A DNA stretch of 64,000 nt from Campylorhamphus procurvoides (taxonomy: Eukaryota; Chordata; Aves; Passeriformes; Dendrocolaptidae): assembly GCA_013396655.1 (NCBI GenBank), contig WBMV01000451.1, positions 248,001 to 312,000 on the forward strand. The letters are read 5' to 3'. Below, piece by piece: positions 11,301-21,520 of this stretch (position 1 is the first letter of the stretch; the number at the start of each line of letters is the position of its first letter). The position numbers and the translations under genes are program-made. Under the pieces are notes generated by a model. It had not been told where the DNA came from and did not search any database. It saw only the letters and a program-made list of their open reading frames with translations.

Positions 11301-14300
11301 GTCGATGTTAGTGTTCAGGACTTGAAGCAGCAATTTGAACAAGAAATAAACATAATGGCAAAGTGAGTACAGCATTATACAATTTTTGTATTTCTGTCAT
11401 AACTTAATGATTTTCATGTTAAGTGAGACTGTTTCTCATACTATATGACTGTTTGTTTTCAAGCACCATCACAGAAACTTGGTTGTGTGCAGTACAACTG
11501 AAACAAGTATTGGGAATCAAATTCTCTCTGCCTTGTATTTTCTTCAAATGCTTGGAGTTTTTCAGAGCATGTATGAACAGATTTTTTTTTTTCTTTTGCT
11601 CTAGGTGTCAGCATGAAAATCTAGTAGAATTACTTGGATTTTCAAGTGATGGTGCTCAGCCATGCCTGGTGTATGAATATATGCCCAACGGTTCATTGCT
11701 TGACAGACTTGCTTGTCTGGTAAGTAAAATCTTTACTTCCAGTTTTCTTACTTTGCTAAAGTATAGGTATCTGTGGACTGTCTTTGAAACAGTAGTGAAC
11801 TGTAATGGCCAGTTGATGCTTTACTACTTGCTTCTTGTGTTCTAGAGGAAAATATGATAACAAGTATTCTTCCAGTACCATTTTATACAAATATATTCAA
11901 TAGAATAAAGTCAAATCAGGCTGACAACACAACGTCATGTACCTGTTGGCGGTCAATAACTAAATGATCCCAGATTGGGGGTAAAAACTGGAATATTTTA
12001 TTGAAGTGCGCGTTACAATATATAGTACCAAGAAACGCAGTATGTTAATAAGGAGGTAAGACATGTTAATGAGGGAGATTAATTATGCTAAGTTGGGTTT
12101 AGGTAATTCAGTTCAGGTTTTCATCATGAGGTAATCTTTGCCTTCTAGGACTAATTAGGGGAAACAAACATTATCTGCAGGCCTTGAAAACATCTCCTTT
12201 GAGTTTTCCCAGATCTTGTAAAAGTGAGAAAAGAATTATAGATAGTTATAAATCGTCTGTCCTTGATCAAGTAATTTATGAAGCAGGCTCCTCTTATCGA
12301 GGTGAGGTAATTCTTTCAGTATATGCGATCCAAGGTCTGCTAGATAATCCTTGCAGGTTTCCATCTGGTAACAACTGTTTATCTTCCCCAACATGTACCA
12401 ATACCTGAAGTGGCACAGTAGCTTGGACTTGCCGTGCCTGTGTGAAGCAGTGCAGAGGGTGCTGCACTATTGTTCACTGTTCTAAAGTTGGCATGTTCTC
12501 TGCTAGTTCTTGAGATTCTAGATTGTGAAATTGCCCTTTGTTCATTGTCCTAGTGTTCGTGGTTATCACACGGTGCTCATAGTCTGCTTATCTCTTTCTA
12601 AAGAGCCTAAATAAATGGGAATTGCATTTTTATTACATTATTATTTTGTGTAAACACAATGCTTTATTCTGATTTAATCAAATGATGTGTTTTCTAGCCT
12701 TGGCTTTTCATAAATAAGAAGTTGCCTTGGTTTGATAAGGCAACCTTGGGTATGCCGGACAGACCGAGTGATACCAATAGTAACTCAGAATTAAGCTGGT
12801 AGATGAATGTCCATGATAGTTTGTTGAAGGAGTTAAAAAACTGCATTATAGTAAACAAATGCATCTTCTCAGGTTATAATCTGGTGAACATTTTAAATCA
12901 ATGCTACTTCAGCCCTCCATGGCTCCAGATCTAAAAACGTTTGTTTGCTTTTTTTTCTGTACTGATCCTCCTCTTGTACTAGCTAAAGCATTTGGTAGTT
13001 GGAGAAGAGCTGGATTAGGAAACTGATCAGGCTGAAAAAATCCTTAGTGAAAATCTTTTTCACCTGGAGACATTTCGTCTTGCAGGGCTGCACAAATACT
13101 TCTGCCTCAGCAGGAAAGAAGAGGTGTTAGGATGAGAATGAGTAGCAGTGGCTGGGGAGAGCACATGATGTGTTTGGTATCACTGCTGTCTCAGTTTAGT
13201 TTGATTGATTTGCTTGCACACACTGCTACATGTGCAATTATTTTATTTTTTTTTAACTGAATTGGTGCAGAAGAGAGACTAAATCTTGAGGACAGTGCAA
13301 GTTTGTTTGTAGAAATGAGCAGTGCTTGACTGGATGTATATGATGTATAGGATGATGTATAGGATGAAATCTTTGAAGGAAAATATGATGAAAATGGTCA
13401 TTCATGTAACTTTGGCCATTATCATCAAGTGAACTTAAAAGATTGGTGATACTTGAAAGCTACAGTAGAAATAACTGAGCCTTTTACGAGGAAAAGAGAC
13501 TTACAGCGTAAATTAAAAAATCTAAATTAATCTATAAATCAGAAAGAATCTTTTTCTGATAAGCTCAAATAGGTGAGGAATGTATTTACTGAATGCTCTT
13601 GCTGATAACTTCATTTTGTGACTTCACTGAATGTGTTTGAGGCATATGTCATCTTCTTGTCTGGATTTTGAGCAGGTGAGGGAAGTGATGGAATGGTGAG
13701 ATATTGTAATCCTCGGGGCCACTGGCAAGATTAAGAAGTGGTTTTGAAATGTAGGTGTCCTCACTACTAAGGTCTAGTTAGTAACATGAATAAAGCTAAA
13801 CCCCTGAGAAGGGGGTAATCCAAAAACACTGAAAGATTGGCTTCTCATTGTTAGTAAAAGCTGTGAATTGCTTTGAATTGCTTTGAACTATTTGCTGTAG
13901 GTTAAGGGCTCTGGTATCAGTGCCAGTACAAAGTGGAAGGTGTGGTAGATACAGATAGTTCTTTGCAGTGCAGCTGGTCTTGTAGGGTCAGAGTCGAATA
14001 ATAACCAAGAATATTTTTTGCAACTGGTGAATTAATCTAAGGCAAAATGCAGGGAAAGAACAGAATGTGACAAATGTATGTGTTTCTGCCCAAGTCAATT
14101 AAGAAATGTATGCTAGAATTATTTTTAACGATTCACTTGAAAACAAAACACAGAAACAGTTCAGTTTTGGATTGTGGGGGGGGTTCTAAGGTTTGTTTTC
14201 ATTTGTATGATCACATATGTATATATGTTGGATTTTCACCTTTCTTACTTTCATTTCTCTCTTCTTAATCAAGAATGACACACCACCCATTTCTTGGAAT

Positions 14301-17300
14301 ACAAGATGTAAAATTGTTCAAGGTACAGCAAATGGCATCAACTTTTTGCATGAAAATAATCATATTCACAGAGATATTAAAAGGTAAAAGCTGTAGATTT
14401 TCGCTGGCTGCATATTCACTTTTTAATTTTTCTTTTTTTTCTTCCTCTGTTAAAGTAATTTTAGAGAGAACAAACTTCAAAAAGCATTGCTTCAGTCAAG
14501 GGCACAATCTTTTCTGCAAATGACGTCCATCACTATAATTTTCCCTGTGCCACAAGGACATGACCAGTACAGGCTTCTAAAGATAATTATGAGGCTATTA
14601 GAAACATAGAATTGTTTAGGGTGGAAAAAATCTTTAAGATCATAGAGTTCAACCATTAACACAGCATTGCCATGTTCACCACTAAAGCATGTCTCTGAAA
14701 CATGTAGATGTCTCTAAAAGAGACATCTACATGTCTTTTAAATACCTTCAGGGATGGTGACTCAACCACGTTCCTGGGCAGCCTGTTCTAATGCCTGACA
14801 ACCCTCTTGGTGAAGAAATTTTTCCTAATATCCGATCTAAACCTCCCATGGCACAACTTGGGACCATTTCCTCTTGGCCTTGTTACTTGGGAGAAGAGAC
14901 CGATCCCCACGTGGCTCCACCCTGCTTTCAGGTAGTTTTAGAGAGTGATGAGGTCTCCCCTGAGCCTCCTTTTCTCCAGACTAACCAACCCCAGCTCCCT
15001 CAGGTGCTGGACAGCTTCCCAGCCATGAGATTTTTGTATTGTAATTTGCATTGTAAATATAATTTGTAAAATGTAATGTAAATTGTAATTTGTATCATAA
15101 TCTGTTACTATCAAATAGTTATTTGAGTGCTGCAAGAACATGTAGTAAGTTCTGTTCTTTAACAACCACTGCTAATGAGAAAGCTGCTGTTGGAGAACCA
15201 TGAATTTTTAAATAGGGATTTTTTCAGATGAAAATCCACCTCCATTTTTCCTTTTCTTAGAATGTTTCTTCAGAGTGTCTCCTTTGATTTACTCCTATTT
15301 TTTATGAAGATGGTAAAATTACTTCAGTCAGGTTTATGAAGTTCAGGGTTCTTCAATGATAACAAATGTTCACTGTTTGATATCTGTAGAAAAAAATTCT
15401 AGTTTAACAGAGCTCAGAAAAGGGAGAGTTTTGTAATAGGGATTGGTTGTTTATTCTAGTGGGGTTTTTTGTTTGTTTCTTTCTTTTGCGGGGGGAGGGG
15501 GGGGGCCGATTGTGTGTGGCTCAGGGGTTGTTGTTGTTTGCTTGTTTGTTTCCCCTTTCATGCTGCAGTTTATTGTATTGGGTTTTTTTTTAAAAAGCAG
15601 ACCAAATTTTTGAAGAAAAGCCCCAAATGCCTTACTCCTTTTGAGGGTTAAGTAGCAGCTGACTGATTGGGTGTTATGGATGAATGTTTCAATAGTTTTC
15701 TGGCTTCTGGCAACTCTGCTAAATATAGGCAACTTTGTGACCTTTCAGCTTGTGAGGAACAAGCCTTTGCTTCAGCTGCCTCATGTATGTGCGTGCTGCT
15801 TTGACAATTTGTTCCTTCTTTCTTCCCTGCTTAAGCCTCTGAAGAAGTGTAATGACTGGAAGGGATGCACTTTTTTACCTTACGCTACTTCTACCCTTCT
15901 AACTTCTGTGAGTTGATCGTATTACAGAATTGGGTTTTGTTTTTTGTTTGGATTCCATTTTGCAACTTGTAGTGTGAATACATTAATAAATTAGATTGGT
16001 GTTACTAATAGTGCTGCCACTCCCATGTAAAACTTAGATGAAGAGACATCTAAGAAGATTAACTTCAGTCTTCATTAGAGGCACTAAAACAGCTTCTCTA
16101 GGCTAGAGGGTACAGGATTGAATAGGTGTTCTCACAGTTCGTAGTTCGGTTTTTTTTTGGCTTGGTTATGCCCAGGAAAGTTCATTTCTCTCCTGAAGCT
16201 TAACAGTTGCAGTAAAACTTCCTTTTGTTGTGCTCTTTATGGTGTATCCATTAAAAATGACCACTCTTTGGACTTTAGTTGATAAAAAGCTCAAATTTCC
16301 TTTTAGAGGCTGAGCTTTAAATATGAAACCAGTTGGTGAACAATGCGTTGACTAGTGTTTGACCTTTTGTAGTGGTCTTATATTTAGCATTACATATAGC
16401 AGTTCTAACACCAAGTTATCTGTTGTAACTTAGAGCTGTGTTAATTTTATTAAGGTTTGGTGAGCAAGGAGAAGTTAGAAATTTCTAGTAAGTATTACAT
16501 GTATTACATGCTATATCAGGCTGTGTGGTTTTCTTACGCTTCCATTAAGGGGATTGGAACATGAGGATTGCAGAAATATTACATCAAGTGATTTTAAAAT
16601 GGTTGCAAGTGGTACAAGTTTAAACCCCAGTAGATTTATGCTGTAATTCATCCCACTTAGCATTTTATGAAAGCATTAAGGTCTCCAAGGTGAGCCTCAT
16701 TTGTTGGGGGTTTGTTTTTTTTAAGGAAAAGCTGGAGATCAAGTAGAAACATATCACATATTTTACTTAAGCAGTAATAAGTTTTTTCCATTTTTCCTTC
16801 AAGCTGAGAATAAGAGTTTTAATATTCATCTGGCACATGAATGTGTAATGGTTGATGTAGCTTTAGATAATAAGTATTAAAAAACTGCTTTTGTTAGTTT
16901 TGAGAAGGGAGTTAGACTGTAAGAATTATGCTGTCGTCCAGTACAAGTTGATCAGAGCTAAGTATTCTCTATTGTTGTTCTTAAAGCCAAAACATAAGTG
17001 TGACATAATCAGTCTTATAAGAAAGCTGAGGGTTTTTATACATGAATGTATGCACACACAATAAAAAAACATGGATGGATCTTGGCAGTCCTTGATTTAT
17101 TTAGAGCAATTAATTTTGAAATTGAGCGTTTTTCAACAAAGCTAACTCTTACATAATTTGTTATATGAATTATGTATAAATATCTTAGCTTTCAAGGCAG
17201 TCAAAATAGCAGTTTTCATTTGGTTACTATAGAGTTATTAGTCTGTTATAAAACCTAATTTCTGTACTGGTCTGGAAAATTATTTTTTGTTTTTTCCTGT

Positions 17301-20094
17301 CCCTTCTCCCCCAGTGCAAATATCTTATTAACTGATACATACATGCCCAAAATTTCTGACTTTGGCCTTGCAAGAGCATCTGTAACATTCACACAGACAA
17401 TCATGACTGAAAGAATTGTTGGAACAGCGGCCTATATGGCACCTGAAGCTCTGAGAGGAGAGATAACACCTAAATCTGATATCTTCAGTTTTGGAGTAGT
17501 AAGTAGAGTGTGGAAAGCAGTATATAACTCTTTTTTGTAAATTATACAAAATCAAGAATATCTGAAATTAAATAATTTACTCTGGTCTGTATTTTTCTTT
17601 TTTCCCAATAGATGTTTTCTTAAGACAGTGTTTCTAAACTTTGATTGGTTTAAAGTAATTTGACTATGATGATTTTCTATGTGAAAGGCCAGAGCAAAAT
17701 AATATTCTGAGTTCTGGCAAAATGTAGTTTGAGGTGATGTGGAACATTGTTTCTGCTTGAATAGTATTGCACAAAAGCGTAACTCAGGCAGAAAAAGGAA
17801 ATGGTTCCACATTAATGTGTTTTACTATATTTCAGCACCAAAAGTACAATGTTCATGTGGGATTTGAGTACAAAAAGAACTTGAGTTTAGTAGCTGGAAA
17901 AATAATGAATTAATTGCATGAATTACTAGATATCCATTAGATAATTAATCCAATAGAACCAAGACCCTAATCACGATTGACCAATTCCTTCATGGCATTT
18001 ACTTTCATGGGAAGATAGGCCAGATGCTGTGTCTGAATAGTTTGGAAATCATTTCATCTTGCTTTGAAGGAACGCCATTATCGGGTGAGGAAAAACTTGT
18101 TTTGAAATTCTTAAGCCATCCTGCTAATAACAGTTAATGACAATAAAGGTAGGAACAACAGCAACATCAATTAATTACGTAGATGGCTATATCTTTGGAC
18201 AAACACAGATCCTGGGAGCATTTGTTTAGAAGATGGGGGGTCATGCTACTTCTTGCAAATAGTATATATGCTAAGGATTATTCTTGGTTCATTTTCTCTT
18301 TTGCTTTTTTTTTTTTCCTTCTAGGTCTTACTAGAAATAATAACAGGTCTTCCTCCAGTAGATGAAAACCGAGAGCCACATTTACTGGTATGTTCTTTTT
18401 GCTTTCTCCTCCCTTCCCCCTGCTCTGGGATAACTTTATATGAAATCATAGTCAGTTAGCAGGTTCCGACACAATCAAATTAGTCATCAAAATACGTAGT
18501 TGTGAAAACAGCATTTATGTCAATGTTCGTCTTAGAGGTGAGGCTGAAACCTTTATCTCTCGGCTGGTAGATTGTTCACCGCTCAGGGCTATCATCTCCC
18601 AGTCTGATACTGGAATTCTTTGTTTTAGTTCTGATTCTTATTGTAATACTATTGTGCTTTATTAGCATACTCCCAGATACCCTGGCAATTCCTCATTCCC
18701 TGGAACATTTTGAACTATTCATCTTAGTTGTTTCTTTATGATTCTGTATCAATTTCCATCTTCTTCAACTTTACTAATAATTTGCAAATACCTTGTGTTT
18801 TTAACCCTAGTTAGTGAAGTTTCAAATATAAGGGGTTTTTTTCAAAGTGGAAGGGTGGGTCGAATTTTCTTTTTTACTACCTGTTAGTATTTCAGTCTTT
18901 CAGTCTACTAATTGGGAAACTAATGTCTCAGAGCTTAATCTCTTGAACTCAAAATCTTACAAGGCTCTTCATAATTTAGCCTTTCATGTAGCTTAAAATG
19001 ATCTTCGGGAGTAGCATAACAGTTATCCTGTTGAGCTTTTAAAGACCTTGAAGAACTCGGGTTTTTTTAAAGGGTTTTTCAAAAAGCAGGCTTTTTCAGA
19101 GATAGGATCTAAAAAGGAACATGAGGTATGATTTAACTGGTACAGTTTATCTTTGTAATGTCTTTTTGGCAGCACAAAGAGAATGGTCAGTGTAAGATCA
19201 TATGGCATCCTTAGCTTTGAAAATTTTGAGGTAGTTGATTGTTGGTCAGCAATTTTAGACTGACCCATAGAGGAAGGCAGACCTCCCCCTACTCCTTGCC
19301 TCTTATTTCTTACTTCATTTACACTTCCTCAAACAGTATGTGTTATTACAGATACCACATTTCAAGTGTTGGAACTGGAGACTTTTGAATTAAACCTGTC
19401 TGATTTAAAATTTGATTTCAGACTAGAAGTTTCCTTTAGAATGATACAACAGCCACTGAGACGGAAACATAAGGCATTAGTTTACAGAAAGGGGCTTTAT
19501 AAAAGTGACAAAAAAAGATAAATTATACAAACTTAAGCTTGCTTATTTGTAGGTAAACATAAATACTTTGTTGATTATGCTTCTCTTAAAAAAGAGTCAA
19601 CACTAGAAAACTGAGCCTTGAAGAGGGAGAAAATTAAAGCTGTATGATGCAACTTAAAGAAATTTATTATGTTAATTAAAATAATGTATAAAAAGTGATA
19701 AATTTAATAAAAAATTATAGTTCATTTATACTCTTATAGGGTGTTCAGATCATTAAAATATTAATCTGCTCATTGATTCAAACTCTTTTCCAGTTAGGTA
19801 TAAAAGATAAAATTGAGGATGAGGAAGCAACTATTGAGGATTATGTTGATAAAAAGATGAGTGACTGGGATGTACCTTCAGTTCATAAAATGTATTCAGT
19901 TGCTGATCAGTGTCTGAATGACAAGAAAAACAGAAGGCCAGACATTAAAATGGTATGTAACCTTTCAGATAAAAGGCTTGTTTTGAGTGTGTATTTGTGT
20001 GTGTGTGTCCTTGTGTGCATACAGTTATTAGTAGTTTATATTTCTCTCTGTTCTCTTGCAGGTCAAACAGCATCTCCAAGAGATAAAAACTTGA
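8161..20094 (+). CDS. IRAK4: IRAK4, interleukin-1 receptor-associated kinase 4, complete (11 coding exons, 464 aa)
   Basis: A cytoplasmic Ser/Thr kinase recruited by MyD88 after Toll-like or IL-1 receptor activation. It phosphorylates IRAK1/2 on the way to NF-kB. Exons: 8161-8321, 9359-9504, 9827-10024, 10781-10941, 11298-11362, 11605-11719, 14274-14383, 17315-17498, 18325-18387, 19794-19952 and 20062-20094. All phases agree and the sum is 464 residues against 460 in human. The death domain covers about 20-104 and a poorly conserved linker about 105-170. The kinase domain has a glycine loop GEGGFG (198-203), the VAVK lysine K218, a tyrosine gatekeeper Y267, HRD D316 and DFG D334-G336. The activation loop reads QTIMTER (346-352): both threonines are kept, but human S346 is replaced by E351. 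The start has an A at -3. Confidence 0.97.
8322..9358 (+). other. IRAK4 intron 1
   Basis: AT-rich intron with no repeat that I can name. The open frame running into exon 2 from 9099 is intronic read-through. Confidence 0.6.
9359..9504 (+). CDS. IRAK4: IRAK4 coding exon 2 (death domain C-terminal half)
   Basis: Acceptor TTTTAAG|GAG and donor CCAG|GTAACT. Reads [15 protein letters not shown], a hallmark of the IRAK4 death domain. Confidence 0.95.
9827..10024 (+). CDS. IRAK4: IRAK4 coding exon 3 (linker)
   Basis: 66 codons, acceptor TTTTCAG|AA and donor CACAG|GTAGCC. It encodes the Ser/Gln/Glu-rich linker between death and kinase domains. Conservation with human is low, as expected; the assignment rests on phase and position. 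Confidence 0.85.
10781..10941 (+). CDS. IRAK4: IRAK4 coding exon 4 (kinase N-lobe, ATP-binding)
   Basis: Acceptor CTTTCAG|AT and donor GCT|GTGAGT. Contains [12 protein letters not shown] and VAVKKL, so it holds the glycine loop and the ATP-anchoring lysine K218. Confidence 0.95.
11298..11362 (+). CDS. IRAK4: IRAK4 coding exon 5 (helix C)
   Basis: Only 65 bp. Reads [14 protein letters not shown], the helix C region with the glutamate that pairs with K218. Acceptor TTGTAG|ATG and donor CAAA|GTGAGT. Confidence 0.92.
11605..11719 (+). CDS. IRAK4: IRAK4 coding exon 6 (hinge)
   Basis: Encodes [15 protein letters not shown] and the hinge [15 protein letters not shown]. The gatekeeper tyrosine is Y267. 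The next hinge residue is Glu where human has Val. Acceptor CTCTAG|GTG and donor CTG|GTAAGT. Confidence 0.94.
11938..11943. repeat. Target-site duplication (left) of the solo LTR
   Basis: TGTACC, identical to the right-hand copy at 12394-12399. A perfect match suggests a fairly recent insertion. Confidence 0.8.
11944..12393 (-). mobile_element. Solo LTR, class II/alpharetrovirus-like, antisense in IRAK4 intron 6
   Basis: 450 bp bounded by perfect 6-bp inverted termini TGTTGG/CCAACA and flanked by identical 6-bp direct repeats TGTACC (11938-11943 and 12394-12399). On the minus strand a TATA-like CTATATAT lies at 12025-12018 and AATAAA at 12002-11997, about 53 bp before the LTR end. That gives a very short R region and a U5 of roughly 50-80 bp. 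A 6-bp target duplication and short R fit class II avian ERVs. No internal retroviral sequence is present, so it is a recombined solo LTR. Confidence 0.85.
12394..12399. repeat. Target-site duplication (right) of the solo LTR
   Basis: TGTACC, immediately after the terminal CCAACA. Confidence 0.8.
14274..14383 (+). CDS. IRAK4: IRAK4 coding exon 7 (catalytic loop)
   Basis: Encodes TPPISW, then HIHRDIK with the catalytic aspartate D316. Acceptor AATCAAG|AAT behind a long pyrimidine tract; donor AAAG|GTAAAA. Confidence 0.95.
14604..15028 (-). mobile_element. CR1 LINE 3' end, antisense to IRAK4
   Basis: The plus strand reads as the reverse complement of the conserved CR1 3' end: the TAGAATTGTTTAGGGTGG motif, then CAGGGATGGTGACTCAACCA, GGGCAGCCTGTTC, and AGCCTCCTTTTCTCCAGACT. 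It is truncated at its 5' end, as is usual. It contains an unusual internal hairpin, described in findings. Confidence 0.92.
14700..14734. repeat. Perfect 16-bp inverted repeat with 3-nt loop inside CR1
   Basis: Arms ACATGTAGATGTCTCT (14700-14715) and its exact reverse complement (14719-14734) flank AAA. CR1 copies normally have only one arm here, so the palindrome is a local rearrangement. Confidence 0.9.
15489..15506. repeat. G-tract, possible G-quadruplex former
   Basis: A G6-A-G9 run directly after a T-rich stretch in IRAK4 intron 7. Quadruplex formation is inferred from composition only. Confidence 0.5.
17315..17498 (+). CDS. IRAK4: IRAK4 coding exon 8 (DFG and activation loop)
   Basis: Acceptor CCCCCAG|TGC and donor GTA|GTAAGT. 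Encodes [15 protein letters not shown], the activation loop [20 protein letters not shown] and [14 protein letters not shown]. See the finding on E351. Confidence 0.95.
18325..18387 (+). CDS. IRAK4: IRAK4 coding exon 9
   Basis: 21 codons, phase 0 at both ends, reading [21 protein letters not shown]. The acceptor TTCTAG|GTC follows a T-rich tract; donor CTG|GTATGT. Confidence 0.94.
19794..19952 (+). CDS. IRAK4: IRAK4 coding exon 10 (kinase C-lobe)
   Basis: 53 codons. Contains [16 protein letters not shown] and KKNRRPDI, the conserved end of the IRAK4 kinase domain. Acceptor TTCCAG|TTA and donor ATG|GTATGT. Confidence 0.94.
20062..20094 (+). CDS. IRAK4: IRAK4 coding exon 11 (C-terminus and stop)
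   Basis: Ten residues, [10 protein letters not shown], followed by TGA. Acceptor CTTGCAG|GTC. Human ends with a similar short tail. Confidence 0.9.
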   Translation, partial: VKQHLQEIKT

Positions 20095-21520
20095 TATGTG
20101 TTTGTTCTGATACAAAAATGTTTTTGTGATGGAGTAGACACCAGTAGCAAATGCTTAATTAGCAATTAATGCAACATTATCAGCTTTTCAGATTTCCAGA
20201 ACTTTCTGGACACATGTAAGGTTGTGCTGTTGGCTTGTCCTCTTTCTGTTAACCGAGCAGCCCTTTCACATATCCTTAGCCACTGGGCAGTTAACAAGAG
20301 AACTTAGTTTCTCTGTTAACAAATTGCTGTGCTGGTGTATCGTCTCCACAGCTTTTTAAATGTATTTCCATATTAGAATCTATTTGATTCTTATTTCCAA
20401 GTATCAAGTATGTCTGCTGCAAAGGCATATGACTGTAACAGGGCCGAATGTTTTTTTTTCTGAAAATTGCTTTCTTGATTGGGTGTACCTTACCTCCTCC
20501 TATGGAAGACAGAACTATTTCATAGCTATAAATGGCACTTAATGTTGTCTTTTTGGGAAAAGACAATAGCATTACCCATTTAAAACTTCTATTTAGAATG
20601 TTAACTTGAGAGTTCATATTAGTGTGAATGGTCTGGTAGTGTTAATAAATGTGACTGTTTTTCAAAAAGTCTTTTCAGCATTAGTTTTTAGTCAAATAAA
20701 TGCTGCAAGACATTTTCTAGGTAATTTTTTGCTTCCAAAAATTCCTGAGCAAAATAAGTATCTTGCAGTGCAAATGTATTTGGACTTGCAAATGCTTTTT
20801 TATAGTGAACACTATGATGACAAACCATTCAATTTTTATGCATAGGAAGACTTAGCTACTTTGACTATTTTAGGAGAGGATTGAGTGTTTTAGTACTGTA
20901 GGAGAGGATTCCATATGGATTATAAATACAGATGATTTTTTTTGTTAAAGGGGTCAGAATAATGCTGTTAAGAGCAATTCTAAATTTTCCTTAGTCAAAT
21001 AATTAAGCTGTTTTAATATACATATGTATGTATATTAATTAAATATTAAAATACACTTCTAAAAATATAACATGGAAAGCTTTTCAAAATAAAACATTGA
21101 CAGATCAAAGCAGACTAAAAATGGAATGAAAGTGACTAGTAAGATTCCAGATACTGTGGACTGTGTGAAAATACTACAATTGTAAATGAAAGATAGTATT
21201 TTATATAGAACCATTTTGTATGTCATGAACTTTCTTGACAGCATAGGGGTAGGAAAGTAGCCTGGCTTACAATTAAATTTGAAATTCCATGATTATCAAA
21301 GATGTGACTGCATTCAGGGATATATGTTTCTTTGTAGAAAAAGCATGTGATTTCTAATGTATTTATATAATTAGAATTCTGGCTATTAACTCATTTTGTA
21401 TTGTCTTTTCAAATTGATTTTTCAATGTAGAAAAAGGGATCTACCTAAATGGCTTCTATCTTTATTGAGTATAAATTGTAAAAAGCTGGTAACATAAATA
21501 AAAACTTTGCGTTATTGCTG
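20095..21520 (+). other. IRAK4: IRAK4 3'UTR with candidate poly(A) signals
   Basis: After the TGA there are AATAAA hexamers at 20644-20649, 20695-20700 and 21497-21502. The last, in an A-rich then GT-containing context, is the likeliest distal site. The UTR end is inferred, not observed. Confidence 0.6.

Larger units (their letters stand above)
9505..11604 (+). other. IRAK4 introns 2-5 (between the listed exons)
   Basis: Ordinary AT-rich introns. Nothing recognisable beyond T-rich tracts before the acceptors. Confidence 0.55.
11720..14273 (+). other. IRAK4 intron 6
   Basis: Contains a 450-bp antisense solo LTR at 11944-12393 (listed separately). The rest, 12400-14273, is AT-rich with no recognised element. 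Confidence 0.6.
14384..17314 (+). other. IRAK4 intron 7
   Basis: Holds an antisense CR1 copy (14604-15028) and a G-tract (15489-15506), both listed. The remainder, 15510-17314, shows nothing I recognise. Confidence 0.55.
17499..20061 (+). other. IRAK4 introns 8-10 (between the listed exons)
   Basis: AT-rich introns. A short GT-rich microsatellite is near 19987-20020 in the last intron. No transposon recognised. Confidence 0.5.

Noticed and set aside
14791..15069. 92-codon plus-strand frame in IRAK4 intron 7
   Set aside because: It lies on the antisense strand of a CR1 copy and ends in AT-rich intron.
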